From the NCBI GenBank assembly GCA_023078555.1, contig CM041202.1, positions 4,274,022-4,338,021 of the forward strand: a stretch of DNA of 64,000 nucleotides. Direction: 5' to 3'. Every line of letters starts with the position of its first letter. Positions within the stretch are counted from its first letter, which is position 1. Below the pieces are notes generated by a model, which was given only the letters and a program-made list of their open reading frames with translations, was not told the origin of the DNA and did no database searches. Shown piece after piece: positions 1 through 11,779 of the stretch. Both the position numbers and the translations under genes were made by a program. The stretch comes from Ulva prolifera. Taxonomy: Eukaryota; Chlorophyta; Ulvophyceae; Ulvales; Ulvaceae.

Positions 1-1477
1 CATCTCTACGGCACAAACATCCTTGGCCGCAGCCTGTTTGTGTGGGGGGCAGTTCCCACGCAAATGTCCCTTCGTCTTGCAGAAGAAACAGGTCCGGGTC
101 TCCTCGCGAGGAGCCTGGCCAGCCGCGAGAGCGGCGACCACAGGGCCGTCACCACGGGGCTGCTTGCGCCAGCCATGGCCTGGTTTGCCCGCGGGCGCAC
201 CAGACCTAGCCTGCAGCCGTTGTTGTTTGAGCAAATCGGCGTGCTCAGTCAGACGTGAAATGATTACGTGTGGGGAAGAATGGACTACCTTGCCGCGCAC
301 ATCCTTGAACTCCTCCCCCACTTCTAACAGTTATAAACGAAGCCATCGCTGGCCCACATCAGCACCTAGTGCCTCCAGTAGAGTGTAAACACTCATCACA
401 TCACCACAGTAAGACGCTCTCTATTATACAATGAATTGAACCGACTCCACAGTCTGTGGATTTCGGCTTCGGTGCTTGGCCTATACTTTGCAGTCAAATA
501 GGCCCATGCTTCACACAGGTGTGACATGCGATAGACAGTCGTCCTATCCGCGTCAGGCAAAGATATAAGGACCTGTGTCCTCGCCCTAGCACGGACACGC
601 TGTTCGTCCGTAGACGGTGCGTGGTGCAACAAATGATCCAGTTCGAAATGGCCTAATCACAAGAAGACCTTCTGCTCGTACGCAACGAAGCTTTCACTCT
701 TATAATTCCACTCAGGCAGTTTTCCTTTTGTCAAATCAGGCTCGCTACGTCCCCGAGATGCTCGCAGCGCTTCGGTTAACGTTTCGAGTGTGATGAGAGA
801 CTCAGCGTGACCGACATCATTCACTACATGAGAGGAAAAGGGCACCTGCTGGCTGCTCTACCCAGTTTGGGAAGAGGGACGCGGACGGATGAGACGCCCG
901 CCGCGAAGTAAAATGCCCGCGGGCTGTTCTTCGCCAGGGAGCTGCTGGTCAGCGTCCCTGTCGCCGGGTTGCTGCTGTTCAGCCTCGTCCTGCCTCTCCT
1001 CGCGAGAAGAGTTGGCGTTGGAACGATCGAGATTGGACATCGCGCAGTAGGACAGACGATTCTTTGTTGCGCGCAGCAACTGACCGATCAATGGCTCGCA
1101 AGCCTGCAGGTTGAGAAAATAAGCGAACGCATTCGCTTTTCTCAGCGCTGATCATTCAAAGACAAGCGTCTCGAATTGTATCTAATAACAATATACTACG
1201 AGGACACTTAATGATGCCTGCGCTTGTGACCGCGGTCCGAGCGCCGGCAGAACAGTGGAATGCCTGCCGTGTCTGCGCACAGACTTTGGCCAACGGCTTC
1301 CTGAACATGACCATAAACAGACATAACGCTAACATTCACCGATACCATGTTAGAAATACTTCATTCGCGCAGGTCAGAGGCGCAGTCTTTACGTCAGGTC
1401 AGGTCAGGAAGCCAGTGTTCCATACCTGCTGCGCACAGAGGTAGAACCGAGGAACACTGAAAGGGAAGATGCTAATA

Positions 1478-2275
1478 CCGTACTAAATTGAACCCATCGA
1501 CACGTAACGCAGAACGCAGGCCTGAAGTGGCGTTGAAACACCTCGCTGTAATGGATAACGGTGGCTTGATTGGCCGTATCTCCAGGAATATTTCGCACAC
1601 CCGTAACGCTTAGGGCACCTCACGTCACGTACTGCATGTCGCAGCTCACCGTCTAACACGTTTACAACAACTCCGTGTGTGTGCCCGCGCTTATCGTGCA
1701 AATGCTGAGCGACATCATCTTCCTCCTCACCACGACTCTGCTGGCCATCGTCGCTAGGCAGACTCGGTTCGATGCTGCACTGACTATCGCCAATCTCGTA
1801 CACTCCAGCATAAACATCTGGATCATAGTTGACGTACTCATCGTAATCGTAGTGAGTATCACCGTACTGTTGTTCGTCTACGTCGGCATCATCTCCGATG
1901 CTGTCACTGTCGGACATATTTGCTAGACACACAACTTCACGCTTGGCGACAAAACAGGTTCACTGTGCTAATTGTTGGCATAGAGACACATCAGCTGATG
2001 TGACCTAGCTGCAGCATGTCCCTTACATGTACTTCGGTGCTGATTTTCAAACACGTGCCGTGTGTCACCCCGCTACAGCGCGCTGCACCGCTGGTGCAGC
2101 AGGTCGCGCGCTCTGCGCACGCTCTTTCGTCATGTGTAACGCTCAGCTGTTACGCCGAGTCTCCACATTTTTTTAAACAGCTGTAACGCATAACGGTGGA
2201 CGAATTGTCGTGCCCCAGATATATTTTGTACACAATAACGCTGGCCACGATGTCGATGGGTTTGATTTAGTACGG
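1478..2275 (-). mobile_element. Non-autonomous DNA transposon with 25-27 bp TIRs
   Basis: The ends are inverted repeats: the left begins CCGTACTAAATTGAACCC and the right, reverse-complemented, begins CCGTACTAAATCAAACCC; both continue into ATCGACA (2 mismatches in about 25). The empty site is visible in the homologous repeat near 17.2 kb (reverse complement GCTAATACCGTAAAACAG), which shows the insertion is flanked by TA, or equally TACCGT. A motif GTAACGC recurs near both ends (about 1504, 1602, 2136, 2184), like subterminal transposase-binding sites. A TA duplication would fit Tc1/mariner or relatives, but no DDE transposase is seen. Total length is 798 bp. It inserted into the LTR-like part of a Copia fossil. 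Confidence 0.7.
1483..1932 (-). CDS. Acidic 149-aa ORF inside the TIR element
   Basis: An open frame fills more than half of the TIR element on its minus strand and ends inside the left TIR. The N-terminus is strongly acidic and Tyr/Asp-rich (MSDSDSIGDDADVDEQQYGD, then DYDEYVNYDPDVY); the C-terminal half is basic and Cys/Arg-containing (RCPKRYGCAKYSWRYG). An acidic start resembles the N-terminal tails of several cut-and-paste transposases, but no catalytic motif is present, so it could be a leftover 5' piece of a transposase gene or a chance frame. Function is unknown. Confidence 0.3.
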   Translation of the reverse strand: MCLANMSDSDSIGDDADVDEQQYGDTHYDYDEYVNYDPDVYAGVYEIGDSQCSIEPSLPSDDGQQSRGEEEDDVAQHLHDKRGHTHGVVVNVLDGELRHAVRDVRCPKRYGCAKYSWRYGQSSHRYPLQRGVSTPLQACVLRYVSMGSI

Positions 2276-2500
2276 TACCGTGAAACAGTAAGAAGAAAGG
2301 TTACAGATCTCAGTGTGCACATCCTTATATGCACACTGAACACTCAAGGTTACGGCGGGAGATCACCACAGGATATCCCTCGCTACACCGGGACAATCCC
2401 GCTGGCGGCTTACCCCTTCACTGGATCCGCGGATCATCCGTGCATGGGTGCACCTGTCACCACACTGTTGCCCGCAGACTCATGCATTGTGACATACGGC
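2276..2500 (+). repeat. Dispersed repeat R-a, copy 1
   Basis: About 220 bp recurs in reverse at 16990-17220 and, in part, at 16325-16476. Shared landmarks are GGTTACAGATC near the start, CACTGAACACTC or its variants, a GGCGGGAGATC block, GGGACAATCC, GTGCATGGGTGCACCTGTCA and a terminal CTCATGCATTGTGAC. In copy 1 and copy 3 it lies directly upstream of the Copia leader, so it is probably part of that family's LTR. Confidence 0.7.
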
Positions 2501-2984
2501 TGGTTCGGGCGACGCTTGACGTGCTCTCTCATAGGGCCCCGTGAGCCTCACCTGCCTCGATTTGTCACAAATTATGAACACAATAACACTGCGAACATCT
2601 GTGATTGTGACGGCCCTTGTTGTGCATCATTGTGCTGGCGCATTGCACTGCAGTGCCCGCACGCTCACTCGCACCATAATCTAGGTGTCATTGTATAGGG
2701 GTCATCATTGAACCCTGTTACCAGTGATAGCAGCATCACGGTGGCACCCTGACATCAACACCTGTGCACACGAGCATCAAGGTGTCATACTGCACTTGCA
2801 TCACAACACGCACAAACTAACCTTGCATTTGCCTCGCGTCGAGCTGTGCTCCGTGCCGCGTTCAGCTATGCTCCGTGTTTCTATGATAGCGTCTGTGCTA
2901 GCGAGCTCCAACCACCGGCTGTTGAGCGTTTGCAGCTACACAGTTAACTCGCGGCCTCGCCGTAGCTACTGATTACCGCGTGCG
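2501..2984. other. No recognisable feature
   Basis: This stretch lies between repeat R-a and the first open frame of the PHD-Gypsy element. It could hold that element's 5' LTR and leader, but I found no matching repeat downstream of 11.07 kb, so I call nothing here. Confidence 0.4.
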
Positions 2985-5900
2985 TTGGCCCCTTGTGCCG
3001 CGCCCCGCGCTGACCTAGCCGCGTGCTGTGCAGCGCGCGAGAATCTCGCGGAGAACGCGCTGAGCCGTCTGCTTCAGCAGCACACGGATCAAGCACAGCG
3101 CTTCCTTCACGCCCAGCTCGCGCAGTATCAACTCTGGGATCAGCGGGGCACCACCACAGAGCAGCAGCTGGACCACTACAGAGGTTTCCTCCGCAGCGTG
3201 GGCGTACTCCCTTGGTCATCGCACAGGCGCGGCAACTACACGCGCTCTGGACCGGTCCCGCCATCACGGGAGCTCGTTGGTCGTCGTTCGCCGCCGCCTG
3301 CGCAGCCGCACTCGCGGCAGGAGCCGCCGCCGCGCTCGCAGCGTCCTCGGCCGTCGCCGCAGCGGCGTCAGCAGCCTCAGCCTCAGCGGCAGGAGCGTTC
3401 GCGGTCGGCGCAGCGGTACTTGCGCTCTACGCAGCCGCAGCAGTCGCCTTCAACCCCAGCGCCAGCGCGCGTGAGTGCGGGGCAGTCGCCGTCTCCGGCC
3501 AAGTTGGGCGACGAACACCCGGCTCCAGCGACGGGAACTTTCGCCCGCGTCAACGCCGACGGCATATTTGACTGGGCAACGTGGATTGCGCTGCCTCGCA
3601 ACTTCGTGCGCCTGTCGGAGGATTGGCAGCAATCCATCCGGAGCAGCCGCCCCGATTTGTTCAATCGGGTGACGGAGTTGCCTGTCGGTTTTAGTGATTG
3701 GGGCCCATCGGTTCAGCGCAAAAACTTTTTAGTCTATAAGGACCACCCTCTGAAACCAACTAGTGGTGAAGGGTCAGGCGAGTCAGTCTGCTAGTCCAAA
3801 GTGTAACGTCACTCACTCCGGACACGGCCATTAATTGTCATGGCTGCCCTACAGCAGATGTCACAGCAAAAGCTCCTGCGTGCGATTGTACGGGACTCAC
3901 AAGCTGCACGCGCTGAGTTGACGCAGTCCGTTCAGACACTGTTGGCGCAGGCCACCACGCATACTGGCATTATTACTCGTGTGAGTGAGCAGCAAGCCAG
4001 CATCAGGACTGCCCTTCAGCAGAGTGAGAATAGGCACCGTGCCTTGCACAATGAATTGCTCGAGGAGATTCGTGCTCTCCGCAACGACATCACTACTCTT
4101 TCGCGAGCTGCAGCGGCACAAACGATCGCTCAAGCAGATTCCCGGTCTGTACTGGCAGCGGTGTCCACACGAGTTCAGGCACTGGCCAACGTCAGCACTG
4201 GTTCGTCCTCGTCGACGTTTGCACCATATGCATCCGGCACTAGCCTGCCCCCTTTGGTCACAGACTTTGATCTGCTTGACTTCTCTTGTGGGTTGCCACG
4301 TGCATCGTCCGGCTTGCCGGCGCACCACCTTCCGGTGTCGGCGGTGATGCCGCCGCGTGTGCCTTCGCAGGCCTCGTGTACGTCTCCGGTGCCTGTCGCG
4401 GCATCAAAACCACCGGCACCAGGTGCAGCTGCGATCGTCCACGCGGACGACACATGCACAAAGGCAGAGGCTAAAGCTTCGTTGCTTGCTGCTGGTATCA
4501 CCTCGGACGCCGCCGTTACAGAACTCATGACCATGCTAGATTCCGCGGATGATGAGAAAAACCCTACCAAACGCCTAGCTTTGGCCGAGTTTTGGGAGAA
4601 AACTTTAGTGGACAAGTCGTTGCCATTTGTGCACGGCGTCACGGACGTTGGTGACTGGCTGGTGCGCCCACGAGACGTCTGTGAAGTTTCGCACGTTTGC
4701 TGCACGGTTGCCGGGGGTGATTTCGGACAGGTGGATACATGACCGCTTGTTGGCCATGTTCCCTGTGGAATTTCACGTGCGCCTGAGCGCGTCCAGCGAT
4801 GCGAATCGCACCCCGGACACCTTGCTGCTTTTACTGCGGTCCAACTTCCAAGACAAACATTCGGAGTTGTCGACAAGCCTCACTGTGCTTCCAGACCGGC
4901 ACATGCAACAGCCGGACAAGCTGTTCACGCGTCACATAGACGATAATGTGTGTGTCTATAGATTGCACAACGTGCGTGCCAAACCTACCCCGGCGCTGTA
5001 TATAACGTTATTTGGGTGTACACATCGCACCGACACGCTCGGTCGCGTTTTCCATACTGTGGCTCGCAAACGCCTGCTTGAGCAGTGCACCACAGAGACA
5101 TCCGACGAGTAAAACTTGGGGGATCTAGAGCCCATTCGCGCGTTGTACCATATGCTTGATCGTGAGCAAGCCGAGCACTCAGCACAGCGCCGGCGTGCTC
5201 CTTCGGCAGCTGCGTCTGCGGCTGTCGCCGCACGTGGTGCTGCGCCGACAGAGCGGGGCACTCCCACCGGGCGCGGCAGAGGTCGCGGCCGTGGCCGTGG
5301 CGGTGGTCGTGGTGATCGCGACCCTGGCCCGCGTTGGGACCAGCCAAACGCGAACCAACCGGTCCAGCAAGATTTCTCCCCTGACATGCTTATGGCATGT
5401 GATCCACAGATGTCAGTCAACACCAATGCTCTGAGTGCACACATGTCCACTGCAGTCGTGGCAGCGGTGAATTCGCATGCCCTCCAGCACGGCCGCTCTC
5501 CAGCCGTTGAGCCCACCGTGTGGCCGCTTAAAGACCATTGGGAGATGTTGGCAGCGAGCGTGGAGCCGGCAGCAAAGCCAGGCCGTGCTTCGGACGCTGC
5601 CGCCACGCGCTCCCGTAGAACGGTTGAGTTCAGCACTACTGCCCGCGAACGCTCATATGATCCTGACGAGCAACCTCGTACCATATCAGCGCAGCCTCCA
5701 GTGGAAGTGCCGTTGAAGAGTATGGATGCCACGGCTCCCACGCCTGTCCTAGACGCGCCTTCGGCACTCCCGACTGTTGCGAATGATGTGGAGTCCGCTG
5801 CCCCTTCTAACGCGGATGACCGCGCAGCTACGGCGGGGGGGCGCAAAGGCAGACGTAACAAGCGCACAAAGACATCCTCCCCTGCTAACGCCAGCAGCTC

Positions 5901-8900
5901 GCACGGCGACACTACTGATGCTCTTGCTCAGAATTCTCAGGATGGGATCACTGTCCCTCCCGCGGGTGCCAAAGAAGTGCACCCAGCCCGCCTAGCGCGG
6001 AAGCCGTCGGCACGCCGGCCCAATTTGCAGGTGGATCGCGGGGATGTGGGTGATAAGCAGGACTCCGACACGGTCGCTGCGCGCCGAGCGCACCTCGATG
6101 AGTTCCGTCGCGAAATGGCAGATTGTAAAGTGCCCACGCGTGTGTACCGAGCAATTCTGCAGTCTACGGTCACCCTTTCTCTGGCAGAGCTGGCTGCGCT
6201 CGCTGTGCATGACCGGCTTGTGACACTCCTTGTGCAACTTGCCGAGACGCTGCGTGAAGCGGACGATGCTCATGCGCTCGACGGCCCACGCAAACGCGTT
6301 GATGCTGTCCTGGCTGCCGCACTCCGTCGAGTCGTGACTGCACATGCCGGCGCCACTCCGGACACGATGAAAGTGTTGGCTACTGCCATTTCCACGTGCG
6401 CAGACCCTAGCGGTGTCAGCGCTCGGTGGTCCAAGATACTCTGTTCCAGCGCAGAATGGACAAAAGTGCCGGGCAAAACAACCAACTTTAAAGTTCCGTT
6501 CGCTGGAATGCGGAAGTGCACGGGGTTCTTGACATCTCAGGTTTCCCGCGCCGGCGCGCCACATCACCCTCAGGGGTTGAAAGTCGCTTTCGATGAGGGC
6601 GCAGAACTCAATACCATCACCAAATCTGCTTGGCAGAAGCTCAAAGCGGATTGGGAAAAGGGTCACCCTGCGTTCAATGACAACCATGACATTGGCAAAC
6701 CTCATGATGTTAAAATGCAGCAGCCTGTCACCCTCACTGGTTTTCATGGGGACGCGGCGCGGCATGACCATATGGTTCTAATTCACTTGCGCCTTGGTTG
6801 CGCGTGCTACCCAGTGTATTGTACGCTCGTCCACGTCGCCCCGGAAGATGTCCTCGGACTTGGGTTCCGCAGGAAATTCAATGCCCTCTATCCGCCGGCA
6901 TACCCTTTGTCGCAGTCAATGGGAGTTACTTCCATCTGCCTGGGTGTGCCGAAAGGATATGGGCTGTATTTCCCTAAAGGGCTTCAAAATCTGTTTTGGG
7001 GCCGCGACCCCACGGATGCTGGGTTCTGCCAGATTCTCCATCTCCAGACCTCCTGGATGATATGGAATGTTACCGGCAAACGCCTCACGCCCACGCAACT
7101 CAGTGGTGCCGTCACCGATGCATCTCAATGACTGAGTTGAGAGTGTCTGCACGGCGCTGGGTCCGCTCGTTTAAAGACCCGTCCCCCACAAATGCTGCAT
7201 TGGCAGGTGTTTTAGATAGCATTTCAAAGGGGACATACAACTGTTCCATGGACTCTCAGGGCTCTGCCCTTGTGGATATGTCCTTAGGCAGCAAAGCTTT
7301 CTGCAAGCCGCGCTTGCCCTTCATTATTACACCAGTCATCGCCGGTGGTGATTTAGTGTGTGATGAGTTCGCCCACGTCAACTCGTGTTGCAGGTCGCAC
7401 ACGATGTGTGACATGCCTGAGGAGGGGGAGGACACTGCGACACAATCGTCGTTACGTGTGCCTGACCCTTCACACGACCAGGCGCTAGGTTTTGACCCTG
7501 ATGCAATTCCGGAGGAGCACCGCATACGATCGAGGCTGCACCTCCCGGACATAATTTCACGGAACTGCCGAAATCTGCAGCAGCTTCATGCGCGGAGCAT
7601 TCAGGCGTGCCCTGCACATTCTGTAGGCGTACTCAGTATCAACTTAGGCAAAGGCAATTGCGCACAGAAGAGTCTATCCGCCGAGCCGCGGTCGAGAAAG
7701 CACAACTCGCCAGTGCCACAGCGGAGGTACTCAATTCACGAGCGACCAGCTCACAGACAAGCAGACTCAAGAGCTACAAGCTCTGATTGAAAAGCACAAG
7801 GACCAGATCTCTTGGGGCCCTAATGACATTGGGTGCCTATCTGAGGATTACAAGGAGTTCCACCTCCAGATTCCCACGGAGGAAGGTGCCAAATGTAAGC
7901 AGAGGCCTTATAGGCTCTCATACAAAGAATTGGAAGCTTTCAGAACGCAAGTGTCTTGCAGCAGGAAGTAATCAAGAAAGCTGACGGTCCAACCGACTTT
8001 CTCTCCCCGGTGCTATTTGCGCCGAAGCCACGTAAGCCGGACGAGCTGCGTATGTGCGTAGACTTCCGCAGATTGAATGCTGTGTCGAAGCGTGACTACC
8101 ATGCCCTCCCGCATATTCGTGACCTGCTTCAATCCACGTCCGACTGTAAATACTTCACAGGTCTGGATTTGACCTGGGGATATTGGGCCCTTCCAGTGGT
8201 CGAACAGGACCATCACAAAACGGCCGTTACGGGCCCCGATGGGGAAGTGTATGTCTGGACGAAGGCTCCTATGGGCCTTTCCAACTCACCAGCTGCCTTC
8301 CAGAGTCTCATGGCACATGTGCTAAGAGTTATCAAAGGCGTGTCAGTCTACATAGACGACATCACAATCTTTTCCAAGACATGGCAAGAGCACCTCAGCG
8401 TTCTTGCCAGGGTTTTGGAGCGACTGCGTAAGTCAGGTCTGAAGGTTAAATATGCCAAATGCGTCTGGGCGGCTGCAGAGTGCAGAGTGCTGGGCTCTAT
8501 TGTCAGTGAGGCCGGCATTGCGCCAGATCCCGACAAAAAGGCTGCGGTGAACAAGCTGCTGGTGCCGAGAAATATTGCGGACATCCGTAGCTTCTTGGGT
8601 GCTACCGGATATTTCCACGAGCACATGCAAGCGTATGCAGACAAGTCGGCACCCTTGAGGGCGCTGCTGAAGAAGAACATGCAGTTCATGTGGTCTGAGG
8701 AATGCCAGCGTGCCCTTGAGCAGCTAAAATCAGACCTCGTGTCTCCGGCGTGCTTACGCATGCCAGATCCAGAACGACCGTTCATTCTCACCACACACTG
8801 GTCCGAACAAGCTGTTGGTGCGGTTTTGAGCCAGATCCAGCTAGAGAATCTTGCAGATCCGGACTCTGCAGAGAAAGAGTATGTCATAGCGTACTCTAGC

Positions 8901-11073
8901 AGATCTCTGAACCAAGCTGAGAGTCATTATGCTCCCACGGAAGGAGAGTGTCTGGCCCTAGTATGGGCCACCAGAAAATGCAGACCGTATTTACACGGCT
9001 ACACATTTTGTGTTCGCACCTACCACGCGGCCTTGAAATTGCTGTCCACGGCTTGCTTCGAGAATTCTAAGCTTGCGCGATGGGCAATGCGCCTGCAGGA
9101 ATTCCACTACGAAGTCGAGTACCTGCCGGGAGATCAGAATGTTGTGGCCGACCACCTGTCGAGACACTACTCCCACATGGAAGCGGGCAGCATGACCGAA
9201 ATTGCTGGTCACCTAGCCTTTGCTACCGAGGGCCGCGTTCTTGATATTGATGATGAGGGCCATGATGTGTTCGATCCTCAGTCATGGTGCATGCATAGCC
9301 TGCAAGAGCTGTGGTCATCGGGCGACACACAAGCAAAGAACAAGCAACCCTGCACCATTTGTGGTGCTGCAGAGGGTTACGCTCACATGATGTTGTGCGA
9401 TACCTGCAACCGGCCGTACCACCTACAGTGTATGCACCCCCGACGGTCTATGGTACCTGATGGGGCGTGGCACTGCCATCAATGCGATGAAGCGTATTCC
9501 AACGTCGACGAACTCCGCCGCAGCGACCCCGCCTTGTTTGCGCGGCGTGGAGATCCGCACCACCCAGATCTGGCGGATTTGGTACGTGCGTATGTTGAGC
9601 GTCAGGAGCGTGCCGTGGTCGAGTCCCTGAACTCCCACGCATCAAGCGGTGACCGCGACCCGGAAGCAGCGTCGCAGCACGCGCGTGCTGCGGCGGAAGC
9701 AGTGTTCCACCCCGATATGCCCAAAGCGCTGAAACGCAAAGTCCGTAAGAAGGCTTCCACCTTGCGATTGCATCCGACTCTCCCGGAATGGCTGCTCGAG
9801 CATACGCAATTGCGCACAGGCGACCGTCTGTGGCTAGCGGTGCCCCCTGTGGCATTCCGCTGGGGACTAATTGGAGCGTATCATGATCGCATGGGACATG
9901 GTGGCGTTAGCCAAACACTGGCCGTGCTACATCAGCACTATCATTGGCAAGGCATCAAGCTGGATGTAGCAGCTTATGTTGAACAGTGCCATGCTTGCCA
10001 AGTCAAGCGGTTGGAATTGCAACATGTGGCAGATGTGCAGCTTCCCCGCATGAGCAAGCCGTTCTGCCATGTGCACATTGACATGGCTGGCCCGTTTCCC
10101 CTCCGTGAGGTGAAAGCGGCGCCAGTGCGTGGCAGGGCAGGGCGCACCAAAGCCACCTTGTCCACGGCACAGACCGGCCAAGGGTATGTGTGCCTAATGG
10201 TGGATTATTTCACAAAGGCAGCGGAATTCGCACCGCTGCGAGACAAGAGTGCCGACACAGTCGCTCGTGCCGTGCATGACTTTTGGTTCATGCGCTACGG
10301 CATCCGGAATGGGTGGCCACGGATAACGGGATAGAGTTTGCCGGAGCCTTCCGGCACCAGCTAGAGCGGTTTGGCATTGACCACGTCCAGACCTCTGCGT
10401 ACCATACCCAGTCCAACGGCGCCGTCGAGCGACTCGTGCGCACAATGAAGACCAGGCAAAAGTTGCCGGTGCCATCCATGATTGGCCCGCGCTGCTTCCG
10501 CAGACACGCATGGAATACATGCAACGGCGGCATACAGGGACCGGTTATGTGCCGAATGAGTTGGTGATGGCACACCGCCTGCGGCTGCCGCCTCCGGTGG
10601 GCGTGCGCGATGCGCACCCCCGCATGGTAGCCGTCGAGATTTCTGCCATGCCCGAGGACGATTATGTGCGTGAGCGCGACGCCCGCGCAGAGCGTGTGGC
10701 TGCGCGCGAATACGATCGCATCCTCCGTTCGCAGCAACGTAATGCTGACAGGCAAGCCCACCTTCTGGCCATTCGCAAGCCTAGGAGGGGGAGGAAAGTG
10801 CAAGCTGGAGACCTTCCTTATGACATAGAACGCGGACTGGGCAAGAAAAATGCGGTCACAGGCCCATTTGTTGTCGAAAGCATCTCTGAAAATCAGGCTT
10901 TCCTGCGTACAACGCGCCAAGTGCCAGGTCAGGAAGTGCGCCACTTTCCAATACACATAGAATGTGTGGCCCGATGCACGACTGTGATGGACGTGTTAGA
11001 GACGCTCTTGCACGCCGCAGGCATGTCGATGCGGCCACCGCCCGATCACGCGGCGGCGCAACTCACGAGCTAG
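2985..11073 (+). mobile_element. Ty3/Gypsy-type element with a PHD finger
   Basis: Parts in order. A gag-like region runs from about 3.0 to 5.1 kb (Gln/Pro/Arg-rich, then a coiled-coil-like stretch near 3.85-4.2 kb). An RG-rich tract (GRGRGRGRGRGGGRGDRD) lies near 5.27 kb. A protease-like block (VAFDEGAELNTI) lies near 6.58 kb. Reverse transcriptase is at about 8.0-8.7 kb (FTGLDLTWGYWALPV, then VYIDDITIF), and RNase H at 8.75-9.2 kb. A PHD finger at 9.35-9.5 kb has Cys4-His-Cys3 spacing (CTICGAAEGYAHMMLCDTCN, HLQCMHP, WHCHQCDE). The integrase HHCC zinc site is near 9.88-10.0 kb (HDRMGHGG, CHACQVKR) and its core follows (HIDMAGPF, ATDNGIEFAG, TQSNGAVERL) to about 10.5 kb. A short basic tail runs to 11.07 kb. 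Flanking LTRs were not recognised. It is broken, with roughly half a dozen breaks, but the domains are well preserved, so it is not very old. Confidence 0.85.
9349..9492 (+). other. PHD-finger segment of the Gypsy element
   Basis: Between RNase H and integrase lies a zinc-binding module with eight ligands in the order C-x2-C, C-x2-C, H-x2-C, C-x2-C (CTIC, CDTC, HLQC, CHQC). This is the Cys4-His-Cys3 pattern of PHD fingers, which in host proteins read histone H3 tails. In this element it may serve chromatin targeting, as the chromodomain does in chromoviruses; that role is inference. Confidence 0.75.
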
Positions 11074-11600
11074 CGCACGCTGGCCCAATCGGCGCCTTTG
11101 TAAGATCATGACATGAATGTCGTGGCCTAGCTATGTAACTGAGCCATGCTCATTGCTAGTATTGCTCGAGCCAGTGCAGCTGCGCGCAAATGCACTCACG
11201 CTGCGTGCATACGTCTGCACATGCATGCATGCGCGACTGTGCGCTCAACCGTGCCATCAGCTCTGATGCACGCTTGTCTCTGCACTGATTGGTGTAGTTG
11301 CAGTGCTCATAAGCCTTCTCATCGTTGAGGATGCTCGGCCGATTGAGGCTGAGAACTAAATGAAAAACCTATCAATTACATTGGGATGAACGGCCTCTAT
11401 GTTGTGACGTGCCGAGCTGACAGTGAAGAATAGGCAAAGCTCTGAGTTATGAGCATGTAAGGGGGAGCAAAGGCGTCGGTGCGGAGCAGTGTTGAAAGAG
11501 AGTGTAAGATGGTGCATTCAAACTAATAAAGATATCAAGATACAAGATTCGAGTTCAAGTCAAGCAGTACCAAGTCAAGATCAAGCAAGACTGGCGTTCT
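11074..11600. other. Non-coding stretch, possible 3' end of the PHD-Gypsy element
   Basis: No gene is seen. A purine run (TAAGGGGGAGCAAAGG, about 11458) looks like a polypurine tract, which would put a 3' LTR after it, but no matching 5' repeat was found. CAAGTCAAG-like short repeats occur near 11520-11590. Confidence 0.3.
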
Positions 11601-11779
11601 CATAGGTACTTCAGGGCATTGTATTAGCACTTAGCCCCATAACTTCGATCTGGAGGCCCATTGCTCTTGCTGCTGATGGCCTGTCTGCCGCTGCTCCCAT
11701 GGTATCATCCACCATTCCTGTGATTGCTGCCCCTGCAGCCACCATGGGTTCCTGCTGGGATGGACACTCAATTCGGAAA

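Larger units (their letters stand above)
1..2500 (-). mobile_element. Ty1/Copia fossil, 5' part (LTR-like region and gag)
   Basis: Read on the minus strand, the stretch from about 845 to 1 encodes a Copia-type gag. It has an N-terminal region (LPEWNYKSESFVAYEQKV), a UBN2-like core (YRMSHLCEAWAYLTAKYRPS) and, near the window edge, a zinc-knuckle region followed by the start of the protease region. It is clearly homologous to the plus-strand copy at about 17.6-19.0 kb. The upstream 1150-1477 and 2276-2500 match 16990-17600 and are probably LTR/leader sequence. A DNA transposon sits inside (1478-2275). The element is broken, with a few breaks, continues beyond the window start, and looks old. 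Confidence 0.75.

Noticed and set aside
3023-3571. Ala-rich 182-codon frame resembling an alanine-rich secreted protein
   Set aside because: A shadow of the Gln/Pro/Arg-rich gag-like frame in the PHD-Gypsy element.
2501-11600. LTR pair for the PHD-Gypsy element
   Set aside because: I compared 2.5-2.98 kb with 11.07-11.6 kb and saw no long match.
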